Source of the DNA: an uncultured Mucilaginibacter sp. | Lineage (GTDB): Bacteria > Bacteroidota > Bacteroidia > Sphingobacteriales > Sphingobacteriaceae | Reading direction: 5' to 3' | Assembly: GCA_903891475.1 (NCBI GenBank) | Contig: CAITEP010000016.1 | Span: 1-64,000 of the forward strand | DNA: 64,000 nt | Shown here: positions 29,364 to 38,691 of the stretch, in pieces | Numbering within the stretch: position 1 is the stretch's first letter | Layout of the letters: the number at the start of each line of letters is the position of its first letter | Program-made: the position numbers and the translations under genes | Notes under the pieces: generated by a model | Told to the model about the DNA's origin: nothing | What the model saw: the letters and a program-made list of their open reading frames with translations, nothing else | Databases searched by the model: none

Positions 29364-30365
29364 ATGCCTGTTATATTAGCAATCGAATCTTCATGCGATG
29401 ATACTTCCGCTTCCATTTGTGCGGATGGTGTTATATTAAGCAACATCATTGCAAATCAGGCTATTCACCAAGCTTACGGTGGCGTTGTGCCCGAACTTGC
29501 TTCGAGGGCGCACCAGCAAAATATTGTGCCTGCCGTACAGCAAGCATTATATACAGCAAAGGTAAACAAAAATGATATAGATGCAGTTGCATTTACACGT
29601 GGTCCGGGTTTATTAGGTTCGCTTTTAGTTGGTGTATCCTTTGCTAAGGCATTTGCTTTGGCTAATAAAATTCATCTTATTGATGTTAACCATATGCAGG
29701 CACATGTATTAGCGCATTTCATTGGCGATTATAAACCTTCTTTCCCCTTTTTATGCCTTACTGTTTCGGGTGGCCATACCCAAATTGTTTTGGTGAAGGA
29801 TTATTTTGATATGGAAGTAATTGGCCAAACGCTGGATGATGCCGCTGGTGAGGCGATGGATAAAACAAGTAAAATTTTGGGATTGCCTTACCCCGGCGGA
29901 CCATTAATTGATAAATATGCCCGTCTGGGTAATCCTGACACCTATAGTTTTCCTGAGCCTCAAATTCCTGGACTTGATTTTAGCTTTAGCGGATTAAAAA
30001 CTGCTATTTTGTATTTTATTAGAGATAATGTAGCCTTAAATCCCGAATTTATTCAACAAAATATAAATGATATTTGTGCCTCAGTTGAAAAGCGGATATA
30101 TACCATTTTATTGAATAAGCTCTACAAAGCCGCTGTTGAATATAACATAAAACAACTTGCCCTGGCTGGAGGGGTTTCAGCTAATACCGGATTAAGGCAA
30201 GGACTTTTGGCACTTTGTGAAAAAAATGGCTGGGAAAGCTTTATTCCAAAAATGGAGTACTGTACCGATAACGCCGCGATGATAGCTATAGCCGGCTATC
30301 ATAAATATTTAAAAGCTGATTTTGTTGGTCAGGAAGTGGCACCAATGGCCAGGATGCCTTTCTAA
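29364..30365 (+). CDS. tsaD: tRNA N6-adenosine threonylcarbamoyltransferase
   Basis: TsaD transfers the threonylcarbamoyl group to A37 of tRNAs that read ANN codons, with TsaB and TsaE. The 333-residue protein has the ASKHA-fold start ILAIESSCDDTSASI, the metal-binding HxxxH as H110 and H114 (VNHMQAHVLAH), LTVSGGHTQ, and the C-terminal CTDNAAMIAIAG. Length is normal. It is divergent from tamB with a 232-base gap and is followed 63 bases later by a small membrane peptide gene on the same strand. Confidence 0.97.
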   Translation: MPVILAIESSCDDTSASICADGVILSNIIANQAIHQAYGGVVPELASRAHQQNIVPAVQQALYTAKVNKNDIDAVAFTRGPGLLGSLLVGVSFAKAFALANKIHLIDVNHMQAHVLAHFIGDYKPSFPFLCLTVSGGHTQIVLVKDYFDMEVIGQTLDDAAGEAMDKTSKILGLPYPGGPLIDKYARLGNPDTYSFPEPQIPGLDFSFSGLKTAILYFIRDNVALNPEFIQQNINDICASVEKRIYTILLNKLYKAAVEYNIKQLALAGGVSANTGLRQGLLALCEKNGWESFIPKMEYCTDNAAMIAIAGYHKYLKADFVGQEVAPMARMPF

Positions 30366-30428
30366 GTTTAATAATTAATTCTTTTAGTACTTTAGGTGTA
30401 TATCATCTATAATTTCAAAACATAAAAA

Positions 30429-30599
30429 ATGAACTATCCCTCAATTATTTTCTGGTCTATTTTTGTTATCCCGCTAATAGCCGCATTGGTTTGGTTGATG
30501 CGTCAGGATAAACGTAAAGGCATTACCGGCATACTTATATTGGCCATTATATTAGTTGGGTGCATCATTTACATGAAGATAACCAAGCAGTTTAATTAG
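30429..30599 (+). CDS. Small membrane protein, 56 aa
   Basis: An ATG at 30429 opens a 57-codon frame ending with TAG at 30597. The peptide has two hydrophobic helices (about residues 5-19 and 31-48) separated by the basic turn MRQDKRKG, and ends in KITKQFN. The charge pattern fits a two-helix hairpin with the loop in the cytoplasm. It is on the same strand as tsaD and starts 63 bases after it. I do not recognise the family; codon use resembles real genes, so translation is likely but unproven. Confidence 0.6.
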   Translation: MNYPSIIFWSIFVIPLIAALVWLMRQDKRKGITGILILAIILVGCIIYMKITKQFN

Positions 30600-30664
30600 C
30601 AAAATAAATAGCTGGTTAATTAAGCGGGATTTATTTTAACGCTACTTGCTTGATTTTTTACGGG

Positions 30665-31369
30665 CTATTTTACTAAAGTACCAATAGCCTCGCCATTAGC
30701 GATTTTCATGAAATTGCCGGGTTTATTCATGTCGAAAACAATAATTGGCAAACTGTTTTCCTGACAAAGCGTAATGGCGGTCATGTCCATTACATTTAAG
30801 CCTTTATCATACACTTCCTGAAAGGTAATTTCGTCGTAGCGTGTCGCGGTAGGGTCTTTCTCTGGGTCGGCGGTATAAATGCCATCTACTCGTGTGCCTT
30901 TTAAAACAACATCAGCCTTTATTTCAATGGCTCTTAATGAGGCCGCGGTATCAGTAGTAAAATATGGGTTTCCAGTTCCCGCGCCAAAAATTACAATTTT
31001 ATTTTCTTCCAAATGGTGCATGGCACGGCGACGGATGTATGGCTCGCAAATTTGTTCCATTTTAATAGCCGATTGTAAACGGGTTTCAACACCAATGCTT
31101 TCCAGTGCGTTTTGAATGGCCATGCAATTAATTACTGTGGCTAACATACCCATATAGTCGGCCTGCGCACGCTCCATGCCCGATTTTTCGGCACTTAAGC
31201 CTCTAAAAATATTGCCACCACCTACAACTACAGCAATCTCCACGCCAGCGTCGTGAACGCCTTTTATATCTTTTGCATATTGTAGTACTTGGTTATTATC
31301 AATACCGTATTGCTTTTCGCCCATTAGCGATTCGCCACTTAATTTTAGGAGGATTCTTTTATATTTCAT
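30665..31369 (-). CDS. pyrH: UMP kinase
   Basis: PyrH phosphorylates UMP to UDP, the hexameric bacterial enzyme of pyrimidine metabolism. The 234-residue amino-acid-kinase fold shows [12 protein letters not shown] at the N-terminus (phosphate-binding lysine), [10 protein letters not shown], and the C-terminal [21 protein letters not shown]. Length is standard. In many bacteria pyrH sits next to frr and tsf; here those genes are within 8 kb, but two unrelated genes (nagA and an M16 protease) lie between. Confidence 0.97.
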   Translation of the reverse strand: MKYKRILLKLSGESLMGEKQYGIDNNQVLQYAKDIKGVHDAGVEIAVVVGGGNIFRGLSAEKSGMERAQADYMGMLATVINCMAIQNALESIGVETRLQSAIKMEQICEPYIRRRAMHHLEENKIVIFGAGTGNPYFTTDTAASLRAIEIKADVVLKGTRVDGIYTADPEKDPTATRYDEITFQEVYDKGLNVMDMTAITLCQENSLPIIVFDMNKPGNFMKIANGEAIGTLVK

Positions 31370-31425
31370 GGAAGAACAGAGTTGTTAAAAATAGGTAAAT
31401 AAATGCCAAGGTTAAAATAATGCAT

Positions 31426-32541
31426 TTAATTTGTTAAATAATTGCCTCTAAATACTCTTGAAAGTACTTCATAATTGTCGTTAAATACAATAAAATGGGC
31501 ATCAAAACCTGGTTCAATTTTTCCTTTTGTGGGTAACTTTGCTAACTGTGCAGGGTATAAAGAAGCCATATTAATAGCTTCCGCCAAATCTATACCCACA
31601 TGCTCCACACAGTTTTGTACCGCTTTTAGCATAGTGAGGCATGAGCCGGATAAAGTACCATCAGGCATTACAAATCTATCTCCTTTAAATTCATGTTGAT
31701 ATTCACCCTGGTTAGTGGCGGTTACCGCGTCGGTAATTAAAAAAAGCTTATCACCCAATTCGCGTTTAGCCAAGCGTATCATGGCAAAATCAACATGTAT
31801 ACCATCGGCTACAATGCTGGTGTAGGGTTTTTTTTCGAATATAGCAGGGATATAACCAGGCTCACGATGATGCATTTGTGGCATGGCATTAAATAAATGC
31901 GTAACCGCAGGTATGGGCTTGTTTAAAAAAGACTTTCCTTGCTCATAGCTCGCATTGCTATGTCCTGATGAAATGATAATGCCTTGCGAATGCAAGTAAT
32001 CAATTACTTCTGCATCTTGCAATTCGGGGGCTAAGGTCATCATTTTAAGTTCGCCTTCCGCAGCTTCAACCCATTTCTTCACTTCGGCTAAAGTCCCTTT
32101 TTTAATCAGGTTTGCCGGATGTGCTCCTTTTTTTATCGGGTTAAGGTATGGGCCTTCAAAATGAAGCCCCAAGAAACTACCTATACAATTTTCACGATAT
32201 GCTTTGGCTGCCTTTATACCTTGGTCAAAAATGGCTGGGGTATTAGTGCCTATGGTGGCAAAAAAGCCTAAAGTGCCTTGCCTAAGTAAATCACCCTCCA
32301 ATTGTTCAAGCGCTGCTTCGGTTGGATTGCCAGCAAATAGTTTACCCCCGCTGCCATAAATTTGCAAGTCAATTAAGCCCGGTGCCAGGTAGGCACCTTG
32401 CAGGTCTATTATTTCCAAATGAGGTGGGATGTTATCCTCGTTAATAATTTCAATAATTTTTTCATCATCAACAATAACAGCTTTGCTGGTAGTTATTTGC
32501 CCCGAAGAAATTAATTGCAGATTGTAAAATGCTGTTTTCAT
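31426..32541 (-). CDS. nagA: N-acetylglucosamine-6-phosphate deacetylase
   Basis: NagA removes acetate from GlcNAc-6-phosphate in amino-sugar and peptidoglycan recycling. The 371-residue amidohydrolase has the metal-site motifs LHFEGPYLNP, SSGHSNAS and VTHLFNAMPQMHHREPG, and the catalytic aspartate in LITDAVTA. The first beta-sandwich is formed by both termini as usual (APGLIDLQIYG). It is 57 bases upstream of pyrH and 29 bases downstream of the M16 protease gene on the same strand. nagB and sugar transporters are not nearby. Confidence 0.95.
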   Translation of the reverse strand: MKTAFYNLQLISSGQITTSKAVIVDDEKIIEIINEDNIPPHLEIIDLQGAYLAPGLIDLQIYGSGGKLFAGNPTEAALEQLEGDLLRQGTLGFFATIGTNTPAIFDQGIKAAKAYRENCIGSFLGLHFEGPYLNPIKKGAHPANLIKKGTLAEVKKWVEAAEGELKMMTLAPELQDAEVIDYLHSQGIIISSGHSNASYEQGKSFLNKPIPAVTHLFNAMPQMHHREPGYIPAIFEKKPYTSIVADGIHVDFAMIRLAKRELGDKLFLITDAVTATNQGEYQHEFKGDRFVMPDGTLSGSCLTMLKAVQNCVEHVGIDLAEAINMASLYPAQLAKLPTKGKIEPGFDAHFIVFNDNYEVLSRVFRGNYLTN

Positions 32542-32569
32542 TAAATGCTATTCAATAATGATAAAATCA

Positions 32570-35404
32570 TTACTTGTTTTCCGGCATCAAAATTACTTTA
32601 ATTAAATTACTTCCATCTAAATATTTGTTGGCACTTATCTTAGTGCTTTCGGGGGTTATTCCATCTAAACTAATTACATAATCCATAAGATATGCAGGAT
32701 TTTGATTGTTGCGGTAGGCTGTAGCAATATTACTCACCCAAAAAACATTTTCTTTCACATTTACTTGGTAAGCTCTTTTTTCTTGCGCCTTTACTTTTTC
32801 AATATCAACAGGAGTGCATCCATTCTGTTTTATTTTCTCAATCTCATCGGTAGTAGCTGCAATCAACTTATCTACATTTGCTGGGGCGCACGTAAATTGT
32901 ATTACTAATTTATAGTTTCCAGTAGGATAATTACTATAAGTAGTATTTACAATAGGCGAATAAACACCACTCTCTTGCTCTCTTAATCTTTCAACAAGTT
33001 TTATTTTTAAAATTTCTCTTAAAGCGTTTAATAATAGGTTGTTTGCTTGATTATACTCATACTTTCCACTAAAAACCATTTCAACAGTGCTTTTATCTTC
33101 AAATCCTTTATGCACAACTTTGGTTATCTTACCTGGTAATGGGTACATTCCTAATTCTTTAAATGTTTCATTGCTTTTTGTTGATGGTAAACTACCAATA
33201 TAATCTTTAATCATTCTGCGTATACCAATATTATCAAGGTTACCTACAAATATAAAGGTAAAGTTGCTAGCGTCGGCAAACCTATCTTTATAAAAATTGT
33301 AAGCCTTTTCAATATTTGCAGCATTCAACATTTTTTCATTTAATGCCAATGCTCTTGGGTTATTTCCATTCAATGTCATATTTACAGTATCCGAAAAAAC
33401 ACCCATAGGTGAGTTATATCTATTTGCTAAGAAAGCCTTTTCTTCTGATATGATTCCTTTCCAAACAGAAGAGTCTTTTTGTGGCGCTGCAAAAAATAAA
33501 TGAATTAATTTGAGGGCAAGTTCAAAATCCAGTTGCGAAGCACCACCAGTTATACCCTGTGTGTAATTATCTATATATGGTGCTAATTTAACTTTTTTGT
33601 TGGCCATATATTTATCATACTCAATCATATTCATATTGCCAATGCCACTTCTTCGAATTAAATTGTCGGCAAGTTTTGCAGATGGGTAATCAGCTTCACT
33701 AGCGAGTGAAGTACCACCATAGCCATAAATATCAAATAAAACCTGACCAAGACTATTAGTTGTATTTTTTAAAATTACCCTAGCCCCATTACTTAATTGT
33801 ATTGTTTGAGTGCCAATTTCATCGTCATCTTTTGTTGATTCAATTTTTCCGGATTTTAAACTATCTGTAGAAAAAATGTCAATGTCTTTATTAACTTTCA
33901 CATCTTGGTAAGCTTTAATTTCAGTATTTGAATTGTTAACCCATTCTAATAATGTCTTTTCATCTGGTAAGCTATTTTTTTCCTTTTCAGGGGCCCGAAC
34001 TATGATGTAACGGTTTTGGTCTGTTACATACGATTGCATTAAGCTATTTATTTCGGATAGTTTTATTTTTTTTATATTACTTGAGGTGAAATTATACTCA
34101 TATTCTAAACCGGGACACGATTCTTGCTCTAAAAAATTTCTAGTATATTCTTGTGCGTATGATTCAGAACTATGATTATCCATATTGTTAAAAGAGCTGG
34201 ATCTCACAGCTAAAATCCATTGTTTTGCATTTGAAAATTCGTCATCAGTAAAACCGAATTTCCTAGCCCGTTCAATTTCTGTTAATAATGCTTTTGTTGC
34301 TTTTTCCAATTCATTAGGTTTAGCATAGGCACGAATTGAGAAAACATCGGTACTTCCAAGTGATGATGAATTGGCTCCACCAGCATTTAAAAACGGAGGG
34401 TTGCCACTCTTAATGATATCTCTAAATCGATCATTAAGCATTTTATTTAGCAAAAAAGTGCGTAATTTCTGTAAATATTCAGCATCTGTTCGCTCTTTTG
34501 TGCCAGGTAGCCTAACGGTCATATCGAATTCAGTATATTGTGCTTCTTTATCGGTAACTATTTTTACTCGAGTGCCGCTTATTGCTGGTATTTGATAGGT
34601 TAAAAGCGGTTTTTCATTTAATGGGTTTTGAAGCACCGAGAATTTTTCTTTGATTAAATTTTCAACCCTATTCGGGTTAATGTCTCCAACAACTATTATG
34701 GCTTGTTGATCTGGCCTATACCAATCTTTATAAAATTTTCTTAATTCATCAGGAGTGCTATTTTTAATAATTTCTTCTTTTCCAATAGGTAATCGGTTAC
34801 TAAAGCGTGAATTATTAAATTCAATGTCTCTGGTTTGGTTTTCCATTCTTTCATAGGCATTTTTACCTCTTAACCTGGCTTCTTCAAAAACAACTCCACG
34901 TTCGTTGTCAACTTCTTTTTGATCGAAGCTTACCAAACCAGCCCAATTCACCAAAATATCAAGGCCTTTGTTGAAAACCTGCATACTATCAGTAGGTATG
35001 GTTAATTGGTATACAGTTCTATCAAAAGAGGTGTAAGCATTCACGTCGGCGCCAAATTTTACGCCAGATCTTTGTAAAAAATCAATAATTTGATTTTTGG
35101 GGAAATCTCGGGTTCCATTAAAGGCCATGTGTTCAACAAAATGCGCCAAACCAAGTTGGTTGTCCTCTTCCTGAATCGAACCAGCACGTTCAACCAAGTA
35201 TATCACTGCTCTTTTTTTGGGTGATTGATTTTTACGAACATAATAAGCCATTCCATTAGGTAAAATACCATGGTGTATAGCCTCATCCATAGGTTGTGGT
35301 AAATTGGCAGTTGCTTCTTCTGAAGGGCGTTGCGGAAATCTTGCTTGTGAGAAAAGATTTAATGATGCTAAAAACAAGAAGCCGATAGTTAGGTTAAACT
35401 TCAT
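32570..35404 (-). CDS. M16 (pitrilysin/insulinase) family zinc metallopeptidase, exported
   Basis: The 944-residue protein has a signal peptide (cleaved near LFSQ, residue 20) and the full two-repeat M16 arrangement. The inverted zinc motif HxxEH is at H88-E91-H92 (LAHFVEHMAFNG), and the distal glutamate lies in RGVVFEEARLRG (E174 or E175). The second half (from about residue 530) is the non-catalytic M16C-type partner, which here begins with TQTIQLSNGARVILKNT. It should act in the periplasm or outer membrane on peptides. The 170 bases between it and the tsf terminator carry no gene. Confidence 0.95.
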   Translation of the reverse strand: MKFNLTIGFLFLASLNLFSQARFPQRPSEEATANLPQPMDEAIHHGILPNGMAYYVRKNQSPKKRAVIYLVERAGSIQEEDNQLGLAHFVEHMAFNGTRDFPKNQIIDFLQRSGVKFGADVNAYTSFDRTVYQLTIPTDSMQVFNKGLDILVNWAGLVSFDQKEVDNERGVVFEEARLRGKNAYERMENQTRDIEFNNSRFSNRLPIGKEEIIKNSTPDELRKFYKDWYRPDQQAIIVVGDINPNRVENLIKEKFSVLQNPLNEKPLLTYQIPAISGTRVKIVTDKEAQYTEFDMTVRLPGTKERTDAEYLQKLRTFLLNKMLNDRFRDIIKSGNPPFLNAGGANSSSLGSTDVFSIRAYAKPNELEKATKALLTEIERARKFGFTDDEFSNAKQWILAVRSSSFNNMDNHSSESYAQEYTRNFLEQESCPGLEYEYNFTSSNIKKIKLSEINSLMQSYVTDQNRYIIVRAPEKEKNSLPDEKTLLEWVNNSNTEIKAYQDVKVNKDIDIFSTDSLKSGKIESTKDDDEIGTQTIQLSNGARVILKNTTNSLGQVLFDIYGYGGTSLASEADYPSAKLADNLIRRSGIGNMNMIEYDKYMANKKVKLAPYIDNYTQGITGGASQLDFELALKLIHLFFAAPQKDSSVWKGIISEEKAFLANRYNSPMGVFSDTVNMTLNGNNPRALALNEKMLNAANIEKAYNFYKDRFADASNFTFIFVGNLDNIGIRRMIKDYIGSLPSTKSNETFKELGMYPLPGKITKVVHKGFEDKSTVEMVFSGKYEYNQANNLLLNALREILKIKLVERLREQESGVYSPIVNTTYSNYPTGNYKLVIQFTCAPANVDKLIAATTDEIEKIKQNGCTPVDIEKVKAQEKRAYQVNVKENVFWVSNIATAYRNNQNPAYLMDYVISLDGITPESTKISANKYLDGSNLIKVILMPENK

Positions 35405-35532
35405 ATGCTAATTAGGATATAAATTGTGAAAGTACTTTATAGGAATTTAAATTATTGAAAATGGATATTTAATTACAAAATGATAATAAATACTAAGGTA
35501 AGTGAAGGCTGGTTTAAATGGAAATAATTGTG

Positions 35533-35568
35533 GCAAAAAAAATCCCCCTCGATTTTTCGAGGGGGATT
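35533..35568 (-). terminator. Intrinsic terminator of tsf
   Basis: An 11-bp stem (aatccccctcg at 35541-35551 with its complement at 35558-35568) is followed on the minus strand by a run of T (35533-35540). It begins just past the tsf stop codon. Confidence 0.93.
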
Positions 35569-35574
35569 AAATAT

Positions 35575-36414
35575 TTAAGCTCCTAAAGCTACCCGTTTAA
35601 AGGCGGTTACTGTTAGGCCTTTATCTACACTGTCCAAAAACTGGGCCACGCTTTTTGAAGAGTCCTTCACAAACTCTTGGTTTAACAAGGTGCTGTCTTT
35701 ATAAAATTTATTTAATTTACCAGCGGCAATTTTTTCAACCATCGCTTCTGGTTTGCCTTCGGCACGAATTTGCTCTTTCGCAATTTCCAATTCACGCTCA
35801 ATGGTAGTAGCGTCAACACCATCTTTATCAATAGCAACAGGGTTCATAGCTGCAATTTGCATAGCAACATCTTTACCTGCTTCATCGGCACCTGCAGCAT
35901 CTTTGCTCAAGGCAACCAATACGCCTAAGCGATAGTTTCCGTGGATATAGGCAATCACTTTATCACCTTTTACTACTTCATATTTTGAAACGCCAATTTT
36001 CTCACCAATTTTACCTGTTTTATCAATAATAGCATCGGCTATTTTTTGACCATCAACAGTTAATTGTGATAGGGCTTCAATATCAGCCGGGTTGTGTGCA
36101 ACAGCAGCATCAGCAATCGCATTGGCGAATGCTACGAAATCTGCATTTTTAGCTACGAAATCAGTTTCGCAGTTTAACTCTACAATTACACCTAGTTTAC
36201 CATCGGCCGAGGTGCGCGAAATAACTACTCCTTCGTTCGATTCTCTGTCTTGACGGCTGGCGGCAACTTTTGCGCCTTTTTTCCTTAAATAATCAATAGC
36301 AGCTTCAAAGTCGCCATTGGTTTCAGTTAAAGCTTTTTTGCAATCCATCATACCTGCGCCGGTTTGCGTACGTAATTTATTTACGTCGGCTGCAGAAATT
36401 GTTACTGTTGACAT
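35575..36414 (-). CDS. tsf: Elongation factor Ts
   Basis: EF-Ts is the nucleotide exchange factor of EF-Tu. The 279-residue protein opens with the UBA-like domain (VNKLRTQTGAGMMDCKKAL, residues ~9-27) and contains the conserved LNCETDFVAKN (near 80-90) that contacts EF-Tu. A TACCTTTG promoter element lies 37 bases upstream in the 224-base gap after rpsB, so tsf can be transcribed on its own besides any read-through from the ribosomal protein operon. A terminator follows directly. Confidence 0.98.
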   Translation of the reverse strand: MSTVTISAADVNKLRTQTGAGMMDCKKALTETNGDFEAAIDYLRKKGAKVAASRQDRESNEGVVISRTSADGKLGVIVELNCETDFVAKNADFVAFANAIADAAVAHNPADIEALSQLTVDGQKIADAIIDKTGKIGEKIGVSKYEVVKGDKVIAYIHGNYRLGVLVALSKDAAGADEAGKDVAMQIAAMNPVAIDKDGVDATTIERELEIAKEQIRAEGKPEAMVEKIAAGKLNKFYKDSTLLNQEFVKDSSKSVAQFLDSVDKGLTVTAFKRVALGA

Positions 36415-36451
36415 ATTTTTTTTGTTGAAAGTTACTTTTTAAATTTCCCGG

Positions 36452-36459
36452 CAAAGGTA
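36452..36459 (-). promoter_or_regulatory. Probable -7 promoter element (TACCTTTG) of tsf
   Basis: The minus strand reads TACCTTTG, an exact Bacteroidota -7 element, 37 bases upstream of the tsf ATG. The -33 region is weak (TTTC, 18 bases upstream). Confidence 0.55.
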
Positions 36460-36525
36460 CGCCGAAACTTGTAACGTGAAATTCTTTTTTTGTAAATAAT
36501 TGTGGATTATTTTTGGTTGTATGTT

Positions 36526-36634
36526 AAAAGTTGCAAGTTGTATGTATAACACATAAAACTCGCAACTTTTAATTTTTTAGATTGAATTTGAAGATGTTTA
36601 ACCTACAACACGCAACCTACAATGTACAACCAAT
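36526..36634. repeat. Intergenic low-complexity repeats (gttgca/gttgta words)
   Basis: Between rpsB and tsf the sequence carries an imperfect palindrome (aaaagttgc at 36526-36534, gcaactttt at 36562-36570) and repeated words of the type caacctacaa. They resemble the caactcac repeats near position 600. No gene is visible. Confidence 0.6.
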
Positions 36635-36638
36635 AATA

Positions 36639-37508
36639 TTATTCTTCTGTTTTTTCAGCAGCAGGGGTAGGTTCAACCACAGCGGCTTCTGCTTCAACAG
36701 CTACTTTACGGGTTCTTTTACCACCTTCGGCTGGCGCGCTACGCTCAACAACAGCTTCCGGAGCATCAGCTTTTGCTTTTGCAACTGCTGCTTCTTTTTC
36801 GGCTTCGTCTTCTTTCTCACGTTTGCGCTCGTCCAAACCTTCCAAAATCGCTTGGATAATAATGCTGGTAATCAATGATATTGATTTGGTAGCATCATCA
36901 TTTGCAGGGATAGGGAAATCAATGTTCGAAGGATCAGAGTTGGTATCAACCATCGCGAAGGTCGGGATATTCAACTTTAATGCTTCTGATACTGCTATGT
37001 GCTCTTTCTTAACGTCAATTAAAAACAAGGCAGCTGGTAGGCGATTTAAATCAGCGATACCTCCTAAAAGGGTTTCTAATTTAATACGCTCACGCTGAAT
37101 CATCAATCTTTCTTTTTTCGAAAGGTTGCTGTAAGTGCCGTCTTTAGTTAACTTGTCGATGTTCGACATTTTTTTGATCGACTTGCGCACGGTAGCAAAG
37201 TTGGTAAGCATACCACCTAACCAACGCTCGGTTATGTAAGGCATGTTTACACTTTTAGCATAATCAGCAACAATATCTTTCGCTTGCTTTTTAGTAGCTA
37301 CAAATAATACCTTACGTCCTGATTTTACAATTTGTTTAATAGCCGCCGCGGCTTCTTCAACCTTTGTTAAGGTTTTGTTTAAGTCGATGATATGTATACC
37401 ATTGCGCTCCATGAAAATGTACTGCGACATTTTTGGATCCCATTTGCGGGTAAGGTGACCAAAGTGTACACCTGCGTCAAGTAAGTCTTCGTATGTTGTT
37501 CTTGCCAT
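36639..37508 (-). CDS. rpsB: 30S ribosomal protein uS2
   Basis: The 289-residue protein opens with LLDAGVHFGHLTRKWDPKM and contains WLGGMLTNFATVRKS and LPAALFLIDVKKEHIAVSEA, all standard S2 segments. The C-terminus carries an extra tail of about 50 residues rich in Glu, Ala and Lys (from about 235), a common feature in Bacteroidota S2. It is the third gene of rplM-rpsI-rpsB, 18 bases after rpsI. Confidence 0.98.
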   Translation of the reverse strand: MARTTYEDLLDAGVHFGHLTRKWDPKMSQYIFMERNGIHIIDLNKTLTKVEEAAAAIKQIVKSGRKVLFVATKKQAKDIVADYAKSVNMPYITERWLGGMLTNFATVRKSIKKMSNIDKLTKDGTYSNLSKKERLMIQRERIKLETLLGGIADLNRLPAALFLIDVKKEHIAVSEALKLNIPTFAMVDTNSDPSNIDFPIPANDDATKSISLITSIIIQAILEGLDERKREKEDEAEKEAAVAKAKADAPEAVVERSAPAEGGKRTRKVAVEAEAAVVEPTPAAEKTEE

Positions 37509-37526
37509 TTTGTTGTCCTCCTTTGA

Positions 37527-37913
37527 TTAACGTTTACTGAATTGGAATCTCTTACGTGCTTTCTTACGTCCTGGTTTTTTACGCTCAACCATACGGTCGT
37601 CGCGGGTCATTAAGCCTTTGGCACGTAATGAAGGTTTCTTCTCAGGGTCCAGTTCAACAATGGCTTTAGCAATGGCTAAACGAACGGCTTCCGCTTGTCC
37701 TTTTACACCACCACCTGCTACGTTTACTTTTACATCAAACTTACCTGTTGAGCCCGATACTTCGGTGCTTTGGGTAACAATGTATTGCAATGGCAATGTT
37801 GGGAAGTACTCTTTGTAATCTTTACCGTTTACGGTAATAGCGCCGTTGCCATCTGTCAGATAGATGCGTGCAACAGCAGTTTTTCTTCTGCCCGAAGTGT
37901 TAGTTGTTGGCAT
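37527..37913 (-). CDS. rpsI: 30S ribosomal protein uS9
   Basis: The 128-residue protein has the S9 core GRRKTAVARIYL and the universal basic C-terminus ending KKARKRFQFSKR, which reaches into the ribosomal P site. It lies 22 bases after rplM and 18 before rpsB, in the usual L13-S9-S2 order of this phylum. Confidence 0.98.
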   Translation of the reverse strand: MPTTNTSGRRKTAVARIYLTDGNGAITVNGKDYKEYFPTLPLQYIVTQSTEVSGSTGKFDVKVNVAGGGVKGQAEAVRLAIAKAIVELDPEKKPSLRAKGLMTRDDRMVERKKPGRKKARKRFQFSKR

Positions 37914-37935
37914 TTCTTTTCTCCTTTAAATAAAG

Positions 37936-38373
37936 TTAAATGGTAGTTGGGTTTTGTGCTGCATGTGGATGCTCGGCACCTGCATATACATGCAAATTGC
38001 CAAATAAGGCCTTGCCCAAACGATTTTTAGGTAACATGCCACGCACCGCTTTTTCAATTACACGGGTTGGATGCTTTGCCATTAACTCCTTAGGAGAAAT
38101 GAAACGCTGACCACCTGGATAACCAGTGTAAGAAACATACTGCTTTTCGCTGAATTTGTTTCCGGTCAGTTTTACCTTGTCTGCATTGATAACTATTACA
38201 TTATCACCACAGTCTACGTTCGGGGTGAAATCTGGCTTGGTTTTTCCACGAATGATCATTGCGATCTTAGTAGACAAGCGCCCCAAAATCTCGCCATTAG
38301 CGTCAATAACAACCCATTGTTTGTTGACGGTTTTTTTGTTGGCCGAGACAGTTTTGTAACTTAACGTATTCAC
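37936..38373 (-). CDS. rplM: 50S ribosomal protein uL13
   Basis: The 145-residue protein has WVVIDANGEILGRLSTKIA at the N-terminus and the central GDNVIVINADKVKLTGNK and AVRGMLPKNRLGK segments, all L13 hallmarks. It heads the operon with rpsI and rpsB. A complete promoter lies at 38428-38458 and a short perfect hairpin at 38410-38423 sits at the expected 5' end of the message. Confidence 0.98.
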   Translation of the reverse strand: MNTLSYKTVSANKKTVNKQWVVIDANGEILGRLSTKIAMIIRGKTKPDFTPNVDCGDNVIVINADKVKLTGNKFSEKQYVSYTGYPGGQRFISPKELMAKHPTRVIEKAVRGMLPKNRLGKALFGNLHVYAGAEHPHAAQNPTTI

Positions 38374-38409
38374 TTGCTTTTTATTAAATTTATAAAACGT
38401 TTATTATAC

Positions 38410-38423
38410 CCCTAATTTTAGGG
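38410..38423 (-). promoter_or_regulatory. Hairpin at the 5' end of the rplM-rpsI-rpsB message
   Basis: A perfect 6-bp stem (ccctaa with ttaggg, 2-base loop) starts at about the predicted transcription start. It may protect the message end or take part in ribosomal-protein feedback; neither is shown. Confidence 0.5.
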
Positions 38424-38427
38424 ACTG

Positions 38428-38458
38428 CAAAGGTAAGGTATTTTATTTTATTTGCAAA
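38428..38458 (-). promoter_or_regulatory. Promoter of rplM-rpsI-rpsB
   Basis: On the minus strand TTTG (38455-38458) is followed after exactly 19 bases by TACCTTTG (38428-38435), a full match to the Bacteroidota housekeeping promoter consensus. Confidence 0.85.
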
Positions 38459-38691
38459 TGGTTTTGATATTTATATTAGTGAGAGGGATTGAATTATTGA
38501 TTTAGTGAATTATTGATTTTGTGAATAGTAGATTGGGTTGGATTAAGTTGATTAAGTTGAAATGAGGCTATCGGTTGAATTATTGATTTGAAGTGAGGTT
38601 GATTGAGTTTATTTGGGGGATTGAGTGAAGGGTTTAGGGCGGTTTCTAGTATTAATACCATTTGTAAAATACCCATACCTACCCTATTCAT
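38459..38691. other. Gene-free stretch with short direct repeats
   Basis: No gene is visible between the rplM promoter and the frr promoter. The word gaattattgattt occurs three times (38491-38503, 38507-38519, 38577-38589) and gattaagtt twice in tandem (38541-38558); the strand is rich in gttga/gattga words. The one open frame here is made of such repeats and is not credible. Confidence 0.75.

Noticed and set aside
36526..36580. Terminator after rpsB
   Set aside because: The palindrome aaaagttgc/gcaactttt has a 27-base loop and its T-run lies on the plus strand, while rpsB is on the minus strand.
38494..38691. Protein-coding frame upstream of frr
   Set aside because: The frame is made of short direct repeats, has biased Asn/Gln/Leu composition and overlaps the frr promoter.
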